Positions 42,485 through 53,695 of a DNA stretch of 64,000 bases are shown piece after piece. Each line of letters starts with the position of its first letter. Within the stretch, counting starts at the first letter, position 1. Below the pieces are notes generated by a model. It searched no databases, was not told the DNA's origin, and worked only from the letters and a program-made list of their open reading frames with translations. Made by a program: the position numbers and the translations under genes. This DNA is from Pleurodeles waltl (taxonomy: Eukaryota > Chordata > Amphibia > Caudata > Salamandridae). The stretch lies in contig NC_090446.1 in assembly GCF_031143425.1 (NCBI RefSeq), positions 1,019,733,066 to 1,019,797,065 of the forward strand. Reading direction: 5' to 3'.

Positions 42485-45141
42485 ATGGCTGCTGCGACTG
42501 GGGAAAGGGCCCCTGCCTTCACTTCTGAAGAATTGGAGAAACTCGTGGATGGGGTCCTCCCCCAGTATGTGCTACTTTACGGTCCTCCAGACCAACAGGT
42601 AAGTACACTGGGACCATGCTTTGTGGGCAATGCCTGGGTTGAGTCGGGTGGATGAAAGATGGTGGGGAGGGGAGCGAATGAGGCATGCATCAAACGACAG
42701 ATGAGAGCATGTGCCACATGGCAAGGGTGGGGATGGGGGGCCACTCACATCGAGCATGCAGAAGGTGATGATTTTTTTCTACCCCTGTACATGTCACATA
42801 GGTCAGCGCCCATCAGAAAATTGACATTTGGCGTGCCATCGCCAAGGACGTCCGGACCCTGGGGGTCCACAACAGACGGGGCACCCACTGGCGGAAGAGG
42901 TGGGAGGACATCCACCGCGGGAGCAGGAAGACCGCAGAGGCTCTGCTGGGGATGGCCTCCCAACGTAGGAGGGGTGCCAGTCATCATTTGACCCCCCTGA
43001 TGTCCCGGATCCTGGCGGTGGCCTACCCCGATTTGGGTGGGCGCGTGAGGACATCACAGCAGACACAAGGGGGTGAGTAAAAAAATACATTCTGCTGATT
43101 TTGCGCACATTGGAGGTGTCTGGGTGGGGGAGGAGGGCTGTGGGTCTCCCTATGTCAGGGCGATTTCTGTAGGCTATGCCCCTCCGTTAGGCATGGCCCT
43201 GGGCCCTCGCCCCCCCACCTCTGTAGGTTGCCTAGTACAGCTATTCATGGCCCTGTGTCACCTATGTGTGGAGTTGTCATCCATAGGGTTGTAGGCCAGG
43301 TCCCACTGATTGAGTAGTGGACCCCAAGTGCGCGGCATAGTGCAGGGGGCTTCTGTGTCTGTCCTCTCCGCCAACGGTGTCGCCAATGCATGCACTCAAC
43401 ATGTCTTTATTTCTCCCCCCCCTTTTTTGGTGGTCTTCCTGTTCATGTGTGCATTAGCATCATCAGGCGGAGGAGAAGTGGCATCGGAGCATGAGGGAGC
43501 TGCATCTCACATGGCCATGGAGGGCCATGCAACTGACTCGGATTTCACCAGTGAGACGGAGGGCGAGGGGAGCTCCACAGCAGGGACACGTGGTGACACC
43601 AGTGACACAGACTCATCCTCGGAAGGGAGCTCCCTTGTGGTGGCGGCAACATCCGTGCCTCCCCGCAACAACAGGTACAGCCGCCACCCAGCGCAACAGC
43701 CCCACCCTCCCAGCAGCCCCTCATCGTTCGCCCCTGTGCCCGCTCACCTAGGAAGGTGGGCATCTCCTTCGCCCCAGGCACCTCAGGCCCTGCCCCAGTT
43801 ACCCCTGCTGCCCTCAGTGAGGAGGTCATTGACCTCCTGAGGACCATCATTGTTGGGCAGTCTACCCTTTTGAATGCCATCCAGGGTGTAGAAAGGGAGG
43901 TGCACCGGAGTACTGCATACCTGTAGGGCATTCATTCGGGTCAGGCTGCCCATCAGCGATCGTTCAACGCTCTGGCCTCAGCACTGACGGCAGCCATTGT
44001 CCCTGTCTCCTGCCTCCCTCCTCCAACTTCCTCCACCCAGTCCCACTCCCCTGTACCTCTGCCTATCCCAGACACACCTACAGACCAGCCTGCACACACC
44101 TCAACACCCAAGTGAAGCTCATCCAGACATAAGCACCACACATCACACAAGCATTCACCCAAACAACATCCACATGCAGACATACCAACAGCCACTGCCT
44201 CCTCTGTGTCCCCCTCCTCCTCGTCTATCTCCTCCCTCCCTGTGACGTCTCCACTCACACTTGCATGCACAACATCTTCAGCCACTACGTCCATCACCAG
44301 CACACCCACCAGAACACTCCGCACACGTGCAGTCACCACCCCCACTACCATTTACACATCCCCTGTGTCCTCTCCCAGTGTGTCTGTCACCCCCTCTTCC
44401 AAACCACACAAACGCAGGCAGCCACCCACCCAACAGCCATCCACCTCACGACAGCCTCCAGCACCAGCACCTGCACCCAAAGACACTAGACTTCGCTCTC
44501 CTACAACCACATCCTCTTCCTCCACTCCCATACCCACTACACCTACCCATCCCTCTCTTACTAAATTGCTTTTCCTTTCCAAACTTGACCTCTTTCCAAC
44601 AACTCACCCACCCCGTCCATCTCATAAGACTCCAATCAGCACCTCAGCCACCACAAAACCTGGACCTACAAAGACAATAGTCCAAGGATTTTAGAGTCCC
44701 CCACCTTCAAGGCCAGCTAGTTCGGCTAGGAGCAAAGAGATGGCCAGCCCACCCCCAGAAAAAAAAACAAAGAAAGCCAGTGCCCGGCGCGAGAAGCCAA
44801 AGACAGCAGGCTCCCAAATCACTACCCTGGCACCGTCAGGAAGTGGGGTGCCACCTGGCACACCGCCAAAGGGAAGAAAGGGCCACAGACGAGCAGGGAA
44901 GGGTGGCAAGGGCAGCACGCCCGACAAGTCCGGCAGCAGGCCAGCTGCCCAGGAGGGCCCCACCAGCCCCATTCCAGGTGTGCAGGAGGACACCCACAGG
45001 CCCGGTACGGCAGCACAGGAGGGCCCGCAAGCGAAAAGACAGATGGGCACGAAGGGCCCGCCAGCCACATTACAGGTGGCGAGTGAAATCCATGTCATAG
45101 CCGGATCTGGTGACCTGGACACTCATGTCAAGCACCGCTGA
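42485..45141 (+). pseudogene. Second Myb/SANT-like protein of element 4 (three exons)
   Basis: Exon A 42485-42598 (38 codons), exon B 42802-43072 (271 bp), exon C from 43458. Exons A and B are intact and give a clean Myb/SANT-like domain: F-T-S-E-E-L-E-K-L-V-D-G-V-L, Y-V-L-L-Y-G-P, then D-I-W-R-A-I-A-K-D-V, then H-W-R-K-R-W-E-D-I. Exon C frame-shifts near 43665, has stops near 43922, 44113 and 44694, and ends at 45141. Its C-terminal block (T-S-P-I-P-G-V, A-S-P-P-P) aligns with the intact tail of element 1. The DNA-binding part may still be made; the tail is broken. Confidence 0.8.
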
Positions 45142-45790
45142 ACATGGCCCTTCAAGTGAAGAACCGCTGAACATGGCCCTTCAAGTCAAGCACCGCTGAA
45201 CAGGGCCCCTAAAGTCAAGAACCGCTGAACATGGCCCTTCAAGTGAAGAACCGCTGAACAGGGCCCTTCAAGTGAAGAACCGCTGAACATGGCCCTTCAA
45301 GTGAAGAACCGCTGAACATGGCCCTTCAAGTCAAGCACCGCTGAACATGGCCCTTCAAGTGAAGAACCGCTGAACAGGACCCTTCAAGTGAAGAACCGCT
45401 GAACATGGCCCTTCAAGTCAAGCACCGCTGAACAGGGCCCCTCAAGTCAGGAACCGCTGAACATGGCCCTTCAAGTGAAGAACCGCTGAACAGGGCCCTT
45501 CAAGTGAAGAACCGCTGAACAGGGCCCTTCAAGTGAAGAACCGCTGAACATGGTCCTTCAAGTCAAGCACCGCTGAACATGGCCCTTCAAGTGAAGAACC
45601 GCTGAACATGGCCCTTCAAGGCAAGCACCGCTGAACAGGGCCCTTCAAGTCAAGCACCGCTGAACAGAGCCCTTCAAGTCAAGCACTGCGGAACAGGGCC
45701 CTTCAAGTGAAGAACCGCTGAACATGGCCCTTCAAGGCAAGCACCGCTGAACAGGGCCCTTCAAGTGAAGAACCGCTGAACAGGGCCATT
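45120..45790. repeat. 29-bp minisatellite (about 23 copies), element 4
   Basis: gctgaaca recurs every 29 bp (45195, 45224 and on). Units are aagtcaagcaccgctgaaca or aagtgaagaaccgctgaaca followed by (t/g)ggcccttc. Its core, aagcaccgctgaacagggcc, is the reverse complement of the core of the 30-bp array in element 1, so the arrays are homologous in two differently oriented elements. Confidence 0.88.
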
Positions 45791-45990
45791 CATCTCAAGC
45801 ACCGCTCCGCTGGGCCCTTCATCTCAAGCACCGCTCCGCTGGGCCCTTCATCTCAAGCACCGCTCCGCTGGGCACCGCCGTCTCAAGCACCGCTCCGCTG
45901 GGCCCTTCATCTCAAGCACCGCTCCGCTGGGCACCGCCGTCTCAAGCACCGCTCCGCTGGGCACCGCCGTCTCAAGCACCGCTGGCCCAT
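45790..45990. repeat. 28-30-bp minisatellite (about 7 copies), element 4
   Basis: Units tcatctcaagcaccgctccgctgggccct and gccgtctcaagcaccgctccgctgggcac. It corresponds to the 28-bp array of element 1 read on the other strand. The order of the two minisatellites relative to the 64-bp array is the same in both elements. Confidence 0.85.
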
Positions 45991-46084
45991 TGGCAGAAGG
46001 GGCAGGCCCGCATCTATGTCGGACAGGGCTGCACAAAGCACTCTGGGCACCATGCTTCCTCCAGAACCAGTGGAGTCTGTAATC

Positions 46085-46335
46085 CACTTGTGAGACTGTG
46101 GCTTTGCACTCCCGAGGATGGCACAGTGGGCAACCCACCCACTGTATGGACTTGAGAGACTGTGGCTTTGCACTCCCCAGGATGGCACAGTGGGCAACCC
46201 ACCCACTGTATTGACTTGAGAGACTGTGGCTTTGCACTCCCCAGGATGGCACAGTGGGCAACCCACCCACTGTATGGACTTGAGAGACTGTGGCTTTGCA
46301 CTCCCCAGGATGGCACAGTGGCCATGGAGGCCCCT
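46085..46335. repeat. 64-bp tandem repeat (4 copies), element 4
   Basis: tttgcactccc starts at 46103, 46167, 46231 and 46295, exactly 64 bp apart. The unit is gacttgagagactgtggctttgc plus ggatggcacagtgggcaaccc. Confidence 0.92.
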
Positions 46336-47192
46336 CGTGGATCTGGCGTCTGGGACTCATCTGGCTGAGGTGCACCCCCTTCCCTTCCCCCTGAGGTGCC
46401 TGTAATTTTCCTTTCTGATGCCCCTGCAGTGTTCTCTCCATTGGAGTCGGGTATCCTGTGTGGGCTTTGCCCATGTGTTTTGGCCCAGTGGCCCACGAAC
46501 TATGGCTGTTACACAATTCAGACTGGACTTTTTATATATATATATATCTATAGTTATAGATGTTTTATATATTTTTTTACTCAGCCGTACAATATAATTC
46601 CAATTTCTTCATCATTTCTTTTTGTATTTGCATTCTTCCGGGGGGCTTGGGGGTGTCACTCTGAGTTGTTGCTATGCATTGATGTGTGTGTAGTGGTGGG
46701 TGAGGGTGAGGGTGGGTGTGTCGCGTATGTGTGTGCCCGTAATCTTTTCTCCTCCCCTGTGTCGTAGGTGCAGTACTCACCGTTGTCTTCTGCGCCAGCG
46801 TTCGTGCTCCTGGTAGAGGAGCAGGAATACAATAGCTGGCAGTATGTGTAGTTCGGGTTCCATGCTGTCCAGATTCCTCGTGGAGTGTGTAGAGATGAGC
46901 GTTTTCCGTTTGAAATGTCTGTTTCCGACGTGTTTTTATCTGTGGGGCTACTGCCCCGGAAAAGGTGGCGGATTGGTGGGTTGTGATAGGGTGGGCGGTA
47001 CATTGTAGGCCGCCTGTCTGTTGGCGGTGACCGCCGCACTGTTTGTCTGTCCCGCCGTGGCGGTCGGAGTGTTAAAGTGGCGGTCTCTGTTGGCGGTTTC
47101 CGCCAGGGTCAGAATTCCATTTTTTTTACCGCCCGTCTGTTGGCGGGTTGGCCGCCGCTTTAACACCGACCGCCAGGGTTGGAATGACCCCC
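46336..47192. other. Right end of element 4
   Basis: Shared non-coding 3' segment including an AT run (46530-46580) and a cctgtgtcgtaggtgcagtactcaccg stretch. The subterminal array follows from about 46968 (ttggcggtgaccgccgc, cccgccgtggcggtc, gtggcggtctctgttggcggtttccgcc, ttaccgcccg, ttggccgccgc) and the 24-bp perfect TIR ends at 47192. Confidence 0.6.
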
Positions 47193-47195
47193 TGA

Positions 47196-47640
47196 ATCTT
47201 TGCTTTGTTGAATACTGGTCTGACACTCTGCTAAAGTTGGTTCATGTCGATGTCGTGCTTTGTTCTGATGTTTCAGATTTTTGCTTTGATAAAGTCTTAT
47301 TCAAGTTGCCATATTATGATGCTTTTGATGTGCTTATTGATATTGAGACTCATAAACATGACCTTAGAATTGTAACTAATAGGGAATAAATATCTTAACC
47401 CTTATTAGCTTTGCGTGATCAGTTATTGTCTGGAAGGTCATGGTGTATCAGTCTTATTGGAGGGTATTGGCAAGGCAAATCGATTAGTTATTGTGAATAC
47501 TGATAAAGTGATTGATCTATTGATTGTAATGCCAACCAGTCATCTCGTCTTAAGGAGTTCCCAATCAGGGTCAAAAGGTTCATTGGCCTAAAACGAGTCT
47601 CTGTGAAAACAACTTAGCTAAGTCAGGATGCGTTATCAGT
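47196..47640. other. Unassigned flank right of element 4
   Basis: Non-coding, AT-rich. It contains gggaataaatatc near 47387, which might be a retroviral polyadenylation signal if this is still LTR sequence; that link is not proven. Confidence 0.3.
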
Positions 47641-47880
47641 GGTGTGATTGTTTATGGGTGGGAAGCTGTCCCTACCTGTACATAAACAATCACTAATGGC
47701 AATTTGCCAATTATGCGTGTGCTGCAGAATGTAGCACACACAGAAGTGTCAAAGCGTCATTTTGAAATGATTGTTTATGTGCGGAAAGGGACACCTTCCC
47801 GCACATGAACAATAATTTCTGGCATTTTTATCTTTCTTTGCGTGCTGCATTCTGTAGTACGCATAGAAAAAGCAAAAAAC
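47641..47880. repeat. Tandem pair of double-hairpin units
   Basis: Two successive copies (about 47641-47745 and 47757-47872). Each has a long stem (attgtttatg...cataaacaat; attgtttatgtgcggaa...ttcccgcacatgaacaat) followed by a short stem around gtgtgctgcagaatgtagcacac or gcgtgctgcattctgtagtacgc. Pairing is kept although the arm sequences differ, and the short stem loop is agaat in one and attct in the other, an inversion of the loop. Confidence 0.7.
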
Positions 47881-48215
47881 AAGGAGGAATAAAAGTATTC
47901 TTCCACGCTGCGCCTTGCTAACTCACCTATGGGGTGGCGTTAGACTTGGCGCTGCCTCAGGTTTACAAAATCTCATAAATCTGCGGCAGCATAAAAATGC
48001 AATGGGTTTTGCTGTGGCACGCCCACAGCAACACCCATTGTACACCCCTCTGCCACAGAAAACTGCGTTGGAGGGGCCCATATTTACAAGGAGGCGTAAC
48101 AGCACAAAAAGTTGCATCACACCTCCTTGTACATATGGAGCAGAGGTTAGAGCCACTGGAGCGTTAAGTCAGGTGATGCTCTAGTGGCACTAGGGGATCT
48201 TAAATATGCCCCTTT
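47881..48215. repeat. MITE-like repeat with ggcgtta / gcccata words
   Basis: Holds several short inverted pairs (ggggtggcgttag, ggcatgccc-type, ccacagc/gctgtgg, cctccttgtaca / acaaggagg). It ends near taaatatgcccctttgtg. The wording resembles the MITE inside the Polinton polymerase gene (tgggccc and gatttat-type ends), but ends and duplications could not be fixed. Confidence 0.4.
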
Positions 48216-48591
48216 GTGTTTCTTTCAAAATAAGATCATGGTCAATTCAAGATTGCCTCTATCTTTCTTCGACCCATTGACAAATCTTAAGGAGACAAGA
48301 TAAACCCTAAATATTGAACCTCAGATTGTTCAAAAAGAAATTTTTCAGGTTTACATGTTAAAATATTATCCCTTAACCACTGAAGTAGTCCTCCAACGTG
48401 GTTGCAGTGTTCATCCATAGATCTGGAGAAAATCAAAACATCATCATGTGATCAAGGCTACACCCGAAACACATTGCTGAGGGCATTTTGGTGAATAAAA
48501 ATCACTAATGGCAATTATACTATGGAATAAACATCTGCTACAATTCGTGGTGTCTGTGACGTCCTCGACGTGCAGATGTAATGTGCTGAAT

Positions 48592-48592
<1 letters not shown>
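48216..48592. other. No recognisable feature
   Basis: AT-rich sequence without motif or open frame. Nothing more can be said from the sequence. Confidence 0.4.
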
Positions 48593-48660
<68 letters not shown>

Positions 48661-48700
48661 CATAGTTATATATATACATATATATATATATATATAGTTT
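48593..48700. repeat. (GATA)n and (TA)n microsatellite
   Basis: About 17 uninterrupted GATA units up to 48660, followed by an alternating TA tract to about 48697. Confidence 0.97.
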
Positions 48701-50129
48701 TTCACTGAAAAAACAAAGGTTAAAGTGACGTTGTAGCTAGGTGAGAACATAACATTTTTAATCTAAACAAAAACCCTGCAATTCACTAGTTATAGTTATC
48801 TCTAGTAACCTTAACTCAAGCCCAAATGTAACTATAACTCGCAACCTCACCATGCACAGTCATGAGTGATGTAATATGTGGGTCAATTAGCTGTGCATTG
48901 CAAGGGAATGAGTTATAGTTATCGTAGGGCAGGAGTGGCCCTGAGGAACCCATCAGCCTGGGCCAAAAACATTTATATTGGGGTAGAGGTTGACTGCCCC
49001 CCCTTCCCGAGCCCATTTTAGCCCTGAGGACCCCATTCTCCAGGGTCAAACACTAACAATTGGAAAGGGGGTGAGTAGCCCCACTCCCTGAGCCTTAAGA
49101 TCCCACAATGACCTAGGGCCTTTTCCAATCTATGTGAGTGCCTAGTGCCCACCTGGGTACCCACAAAACATATAACTGAGGCTGCGGGGAAGGCCTAGGG
49201 CCCCCGCACTCCCAAACAGCTCCCAAACAGGAGCAGGCATTACTCCAGCTGGGAAGAAGACATTTCCTGCTTCCTCCTGATGGGCAGGAGCCATCACAGC
49301 TCCCTGCCAGCAAGAGCATGAGCAGGGAAACAGAGATACACTTCCGCCCAGCAGGAGTATTTTTAGAGCTCCCACCAAGTGGAAGCACACTCCTGTCCCA
49401 GCCCACAGTTCTGCTGATAGGGAAAAGTACTATGTCCCAGGTGTGGGTTCTTCAAGTAAAGAGCTGGCGTTGGAGGATAGAGTCCCCAGGACCTTGTAAG
49501 GGCTATGTGTCTCCTTTTCCTCTAATTATCATAATGCCCTGGGGATGGGGCTGCACCCTCCCCTTAAACTAATATGCTTGGCTCTAGGGGGTAGAGTCCC
49601 CAGGGAGGCGACAGGCTTGGGGAGGGGGATTGAGCACCACCTTCCCCTATTAACGCATGTTCAGGTACAAGAGATAGGCCCCCTGGGGCCTCCTAAAGTT
49701 TAGGGATGGGACCATGCACCCCTCTCCTTATTGATTAATTTGGCACTGAGAAATGGGGCCCCTGGGGCCCATCGCTGTTTCCAGGAGGGGGAGCCACATG
49801 CCATCCTCCCCCAAAAAATGAAACATTTAAATGTCAACGAGAGTTCTCTTCTTCGAATTAAAATTAGTAGCAACCCCGTACAAGTCCCACAAGTCTTGGA
49901 GGACTCCTGTGGGATCTCAACCTTTTAGAAAAATATATATTTTGGTTGGGGGAGGGCCCTGTAGGATCCCTCTACAGGTCATAGGGAGGCAAGGTATCTC
50001 TCTCCTGCCCCCTTATATTATTATTTTCTTAATTGTAGGACAAAGAAATAAGTTCCCGAGTCCTGTTATGGCTGCCAGTAACATTTATCCTCATGTTTTT
50101 GGCAACCAATCAGAGCCTTGCTCCCGTGG
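48701..50129. repeat. Degenerate GC-rich repeat region (clearest at 49430-49990)
   Basis: Phrases such as ggggtagagtccccaggga, cccctggggcc, gatgggaccatgcacccctctcc and ggagggggagccac recur about every 100 bp with heavy divergence, pointing to an old tandem array. The first part (48701-49430) shows cttggga/ccctgagg words only. No gene. Confidence 0.4.
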
Positions 50130-52790
50130 AAGCAATCAATCAGCAATCAGGGTTCTTATAGACCATGGCTAATCACCTGTTTGGGTCTCAGGGCACTGGC
50201 GGTGGGGGCAGCACTGCAGCTCAGTCGAAGTGCTGAAAGGCCAGTTCAGTCAAAGAGCCAGGTCTTGAGGTTCTTCCTGGATTGAGGCAGAGAGTGAGAT
50301 TGCCTGAGATGACGAGGAAGAGAGTTCCAGGTCTCAATGACGAGGTAGGAGAAGGATCTTCCTCCAGCTGTGCTCTTGCAGATTTGTGGGGCGGTGGCCA
50401 GGGCCAGGTGAGCGGAACGGAGTTGTCTGGTGGATGTGTGGAAGGCAGTGGTTGAGGTATGCAGGACTGATGATGTGGAGGGCCTTGTAGGCATGCATGT
50501 GGAGCTTGAAGGAGATTATTTTGTTCATCTGTAGCCAGTGTAGGTTTCTCAGGTGGCTGGAGATGTGGCTGCGGTGAGGGATGTCCACGATAAGTCTAGC
50601 GGCGGTGCTCAGGATTCTTTGCATCTTCTTTTTGGAGCTTCTGGGTGGTGTCTACGTAAAGTGTGTTGCCGTAGTCGAGCTTGCTGGTGACAAACGCCTG
50701 GGTGACTGTTCTTCTGGATTCAATGGAGATCCACTTGAAAATCTTTTGGAACAGGTAGAACATGTGGAAGCAGGAGGATGAGACGGTATTGACTTGGTGG
50801 TTTATAGAGAGGGAGTAGAGGATGATGCTGAGGTTACGTGCGTGGTCGGTCAGTGTGGTGGGCTCCGAGCACTGTGAGCCACAAGGAGTCATCCTGGGAG
50901 GAGGGGGTGGTGCCCAAAATGAGGACTTCTGTCTTTCAGAGTTGAACTTGAGGCAGCTGTCTTTCATCCAGGTGGCGACAGCCTTCATCCCGCTGTGGAA
51001 GTTGGGCTTTGCGACTGTAGGTTTGTAGGTGAGGGAGAAGATAAGCTGAGTGTCGTCAGTGTAGGAGACAATGTTGAGTCCATGGTTTCTGACGATGTAG
51101 ATTTTAAAGAGGGTGGGGCTCAGGGAAGAGCCTTTGGGGATGCTGCAGCTGATCTCTGTAGGTTTGGATGTGAATGGTGGGAGCCTGACTTTCTGGGTTT
51201 GGCTGCTGAGGAAGGAGAGGATCTATTTCAGGGATTTGCTGTGGATGTCAGTGTTGGGGAGTCTTGCACCTAGGGTGGGGTGGAAGGCAGCAGTCTCTAT
51301 GGAGCAGTTGATGGTGCAGCAGAGCTCGGGGCAATGGTGTTGCTGGCTCAGTTGACAATGTGATGGGTCAGGAGTCCGAGCGGGCTCCAGAGTGGATGGT
51401 CTTCATGATCTGTAGGGTGTCATCGGAGGTGAGGGTGGTCCAGTTGGTCAGGGTCGGCTGGGATCCGAAACCTTCAGGTTCAGTGGTTGCGAGTGGGGCT
51501 GGTGGGTCCTGTGTTGTGAAGCTGTTATAGACGTCAGAGATCTTGTGGTAAAAGAAGGTGGCAAGGTTGTCACAGAGGGCTAGGGATGTCTGTGGTGTCA
51601 GTGCTGGGTTTGGTGACTTCTTTGATCATGGTGAACAGTTCTTCACTGGTATTGATTCATTCTTGTATGGCGGTTTTCGTCATGGATCTGATGAGGTGGG
51701 GGTTTTAAGGGCTGCGAGAGCTGCCAGGGTCTTGTTGCACCTCCATCTTCTCTTGAGTCATCTACAGGTGCATCTGGACTCTTGAAGGGCGGGAAAGAAC
51801 CAGCTGGCTTTCTCTGTGGTCTGGTTGCTGTAGGGTTTCCTGAGGGGGCCAGAGTGTTGGCGCAATCAGATATCCATTGGTTGAAGAGGCGTGCAAATGT
51901 GGTGGTGTCCATGGAAGTTGGTGGTAGTGTGTTGCAGAGGGTGGTATTGAGTTGGTCTTCGGTGATCTTGTTCCAGCTTCTGCGCAGATGGTGGAAGGTG
52001 TGGTGGTGATGGGTGGGTTTGCTGAAGGAGAAGTGTACGCAGTAGTGGTCGGTCTATAGGGCTTCGGAGGTGTAGCTGACAGGGATGTTCCTGCTGGCAG
52101 AGAAGATGGCGTTGAACATGTATCCTGTTGAGTACGTTGGAGAGGTAACCAGTTGTTTGAGTCCGATGCTGGCAAGGTTCTCCAATGGGGATGAGGTGTT
52201 GTGGTCACTGAGGTTGTTCAACTGGAAATGTAGATGACTGAGGAGGATATAGTCTGTAGAGGGGAAAGCGTGATGTGTGATAAAGTCATCTATGGATTTG
52301 CTGAAGGGGGACAGGGTCAGGGGGTCTGTATACAAGGGTGCCACATGGAGTGGTATATGGGCTGGGCTGGATCTGGAAGTGTAGATGCTCCATGTGTGTG
52401 GTCGTTCGTGCTGGTTGTGAGACGGAGGGTGTTCTTGTGTACAATGGCAAAGCCTCCTCCCGGTTTGTTGCTGCGGTCCTTTTGGATGATCCTGTAGCCA
52501 TCGGGGATGGCAGTGGCCAGGTCCTGTGCAGAGGTGGTGTTTAGCAAGGTTTTCATGAGGAATGTGACATTGGGGTGGTGAAGTTGAGCAGGTCCCAAAT
52601 CTCCACAGTGTGTTTCTTAAGGAAGCATGTGTTGAGTAGGATGCAGCTGAGGTGGTTGTGTCTGGTACTTGGGAACCGTGTGGTTGGTGGGGCTGGTGTG
52701 CAGCGGCAATAGAAGGCACAGTTGCAGCAGGCAATGGGCCCTTGGGTGTTGCTCAATTATGCAGGGTGGTATGCCAAGGGTAGAATGTAA
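50130..52790 (-). pseudogene. L2/CR1-type LINE, ORF2 remnant
   Basis: Minus-strand frames line up in order: endonuclease start (L-N-T-C-F-L-K-K-H-T and T-V-E-I-W-D) near 52650; middle endonuclease parts to 52054; a D-C-A-N-T-L-A-P linker near 51840; late RT (C-L-K-F-N-S and K-L-D-Y-G-N) near 50950-50640; and the family C-terminal signature L-H-W-L-Q-M-N-K, Y-K-A-L-H, W-N-S-L-P-R-H-L-R near 50520-50290. RT fingers and the active-site region are mostly missing or scrambled. The 3' end carries a short tgattg-repeat tail (gcaatcaatcagcaatca at about 50135-50152 on the plus strand), a typical LINE terminus. Many frame breaks; inactive. Confidence 0.82.
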
Positions 52791-53399
52791 ACCCGGGGCC
52801 AATCAGAAGGCTCTAATATTTTAAAATTGGGTTTGAGGGACTTTCACAAGAGTCCCTCAAACTCAACCATCCTGATATACAAATATTTTTTGGAGGTTAA
52901 TATCTCCAAAACTACCAAACAGATTTACACCAAGTCACAATAAAGCACGCTTTGTGGACCAATATCGTGCTTTTTGCAGCAGCACTGCCTACAAAAATCT
53001 ATGGAAAAGACACTTTTTCCAGCCCCGCTTGACAGATTTGTGAAGATTTGTCAAACTATACCGAAGTTATAAACAAACCAAAAAGTGTTCCCTCTATGTA
53101 AAAACAAACCTAACTATAGCTACTCAGTGGCAATCACCATTGGGTAATATTTATGTAGATATATGTAGATAGATATATCAATATAGATATGTTTAGATAT
53201 TGCTGTTGCCATTGTGTAGTTACAGTTAAGTCAGAGTTTACATACAAGGAGAACTTTTTCTTACGTTAATAACTTTAGTGCATTTTAAAAATCTTCACAT
53301 AACTTCCAAAAATAAAAATTCATCCACCGCCTCACCTTCCTGGAAATTTTTTCCAGTGGTCTGTCAAGGGACGGCAGTGTGAAAGGGGAGATGAGTCCC
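52791..53399. repeat. Unclassified interspersed repeat
   Basis: Non-coding, AT-rich. A phrase about aatatctccaaaactaccaaacagatttacaccaagtcac looks like a common dispersed repeat, and a local TAGATA/ATATAG-rich patch lies near 53150-53200. No ends were found. Confidence 0.3.
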
Positions 53400-53695
53400 T
53401 AAACGTTGATTTCCCAAGTTAATTTCAATAAGAAACTCTGTCATAACTACGGAACAGTAAAATATAGGAACACCTTTTGCCATCATGTACAAAATGACAA
53501 TTGTCCCACCCCAGAAGTGACGTCACTTCTGTTACTGGGACTTCTGGGCCCTCCGGGCCATCCCTGGAAATGGCATCACTTCCATGGGGATCATATGACC
53601 ATGTTGGGTCATGTGTGTTGTGACATCACCCTAGTCATGTGTTAGTCATGTGCTAGTCACGTGCTCATGGCCTTAACCAAGTGTCTAGGGTGTAG
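53400..53695 (+). repeat. Polinton left TIR
   Basis: Matches the reverse complement of 63300-63690 with indels. Shared words in order: ccttttgccatcatg, gacaattgtc, agaagtgacgtcactt, ggaaatggcatcacttcc, ggggatcatatgaccatgttggg, tgtgacatcaccctag, catgctcatgg-type and ccaagtgtctag. Confidence 0.8.

Larger units (their letters stand above)
38412..47192 (+). mobile_element. Harbinger element 4 (8.8 kb, subfamily A, best preserved transposase)
   Basis: Both tips begin GGGGGTCATTCCAACCCTGG and stay identical for 24 bp. TGA at 38409-38411 and 47193-47195 is the target duplication. Order: NAIF1-like Myb (+), transposase (-), second Myb (+), 29-bp array, 64-bp array, right end. TIR identity and an intact transposase frame make it the youngest-looking copy with respect to mobilisation, although its second Myb gene has stops. 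Confidence 0.94.

Noticed and set aside
53406..53645. 79-codon frame at the Polinton left end
   Set aside because: It lies wholly in the terminal inverted repeat and has no counterpart frame in the right copy.
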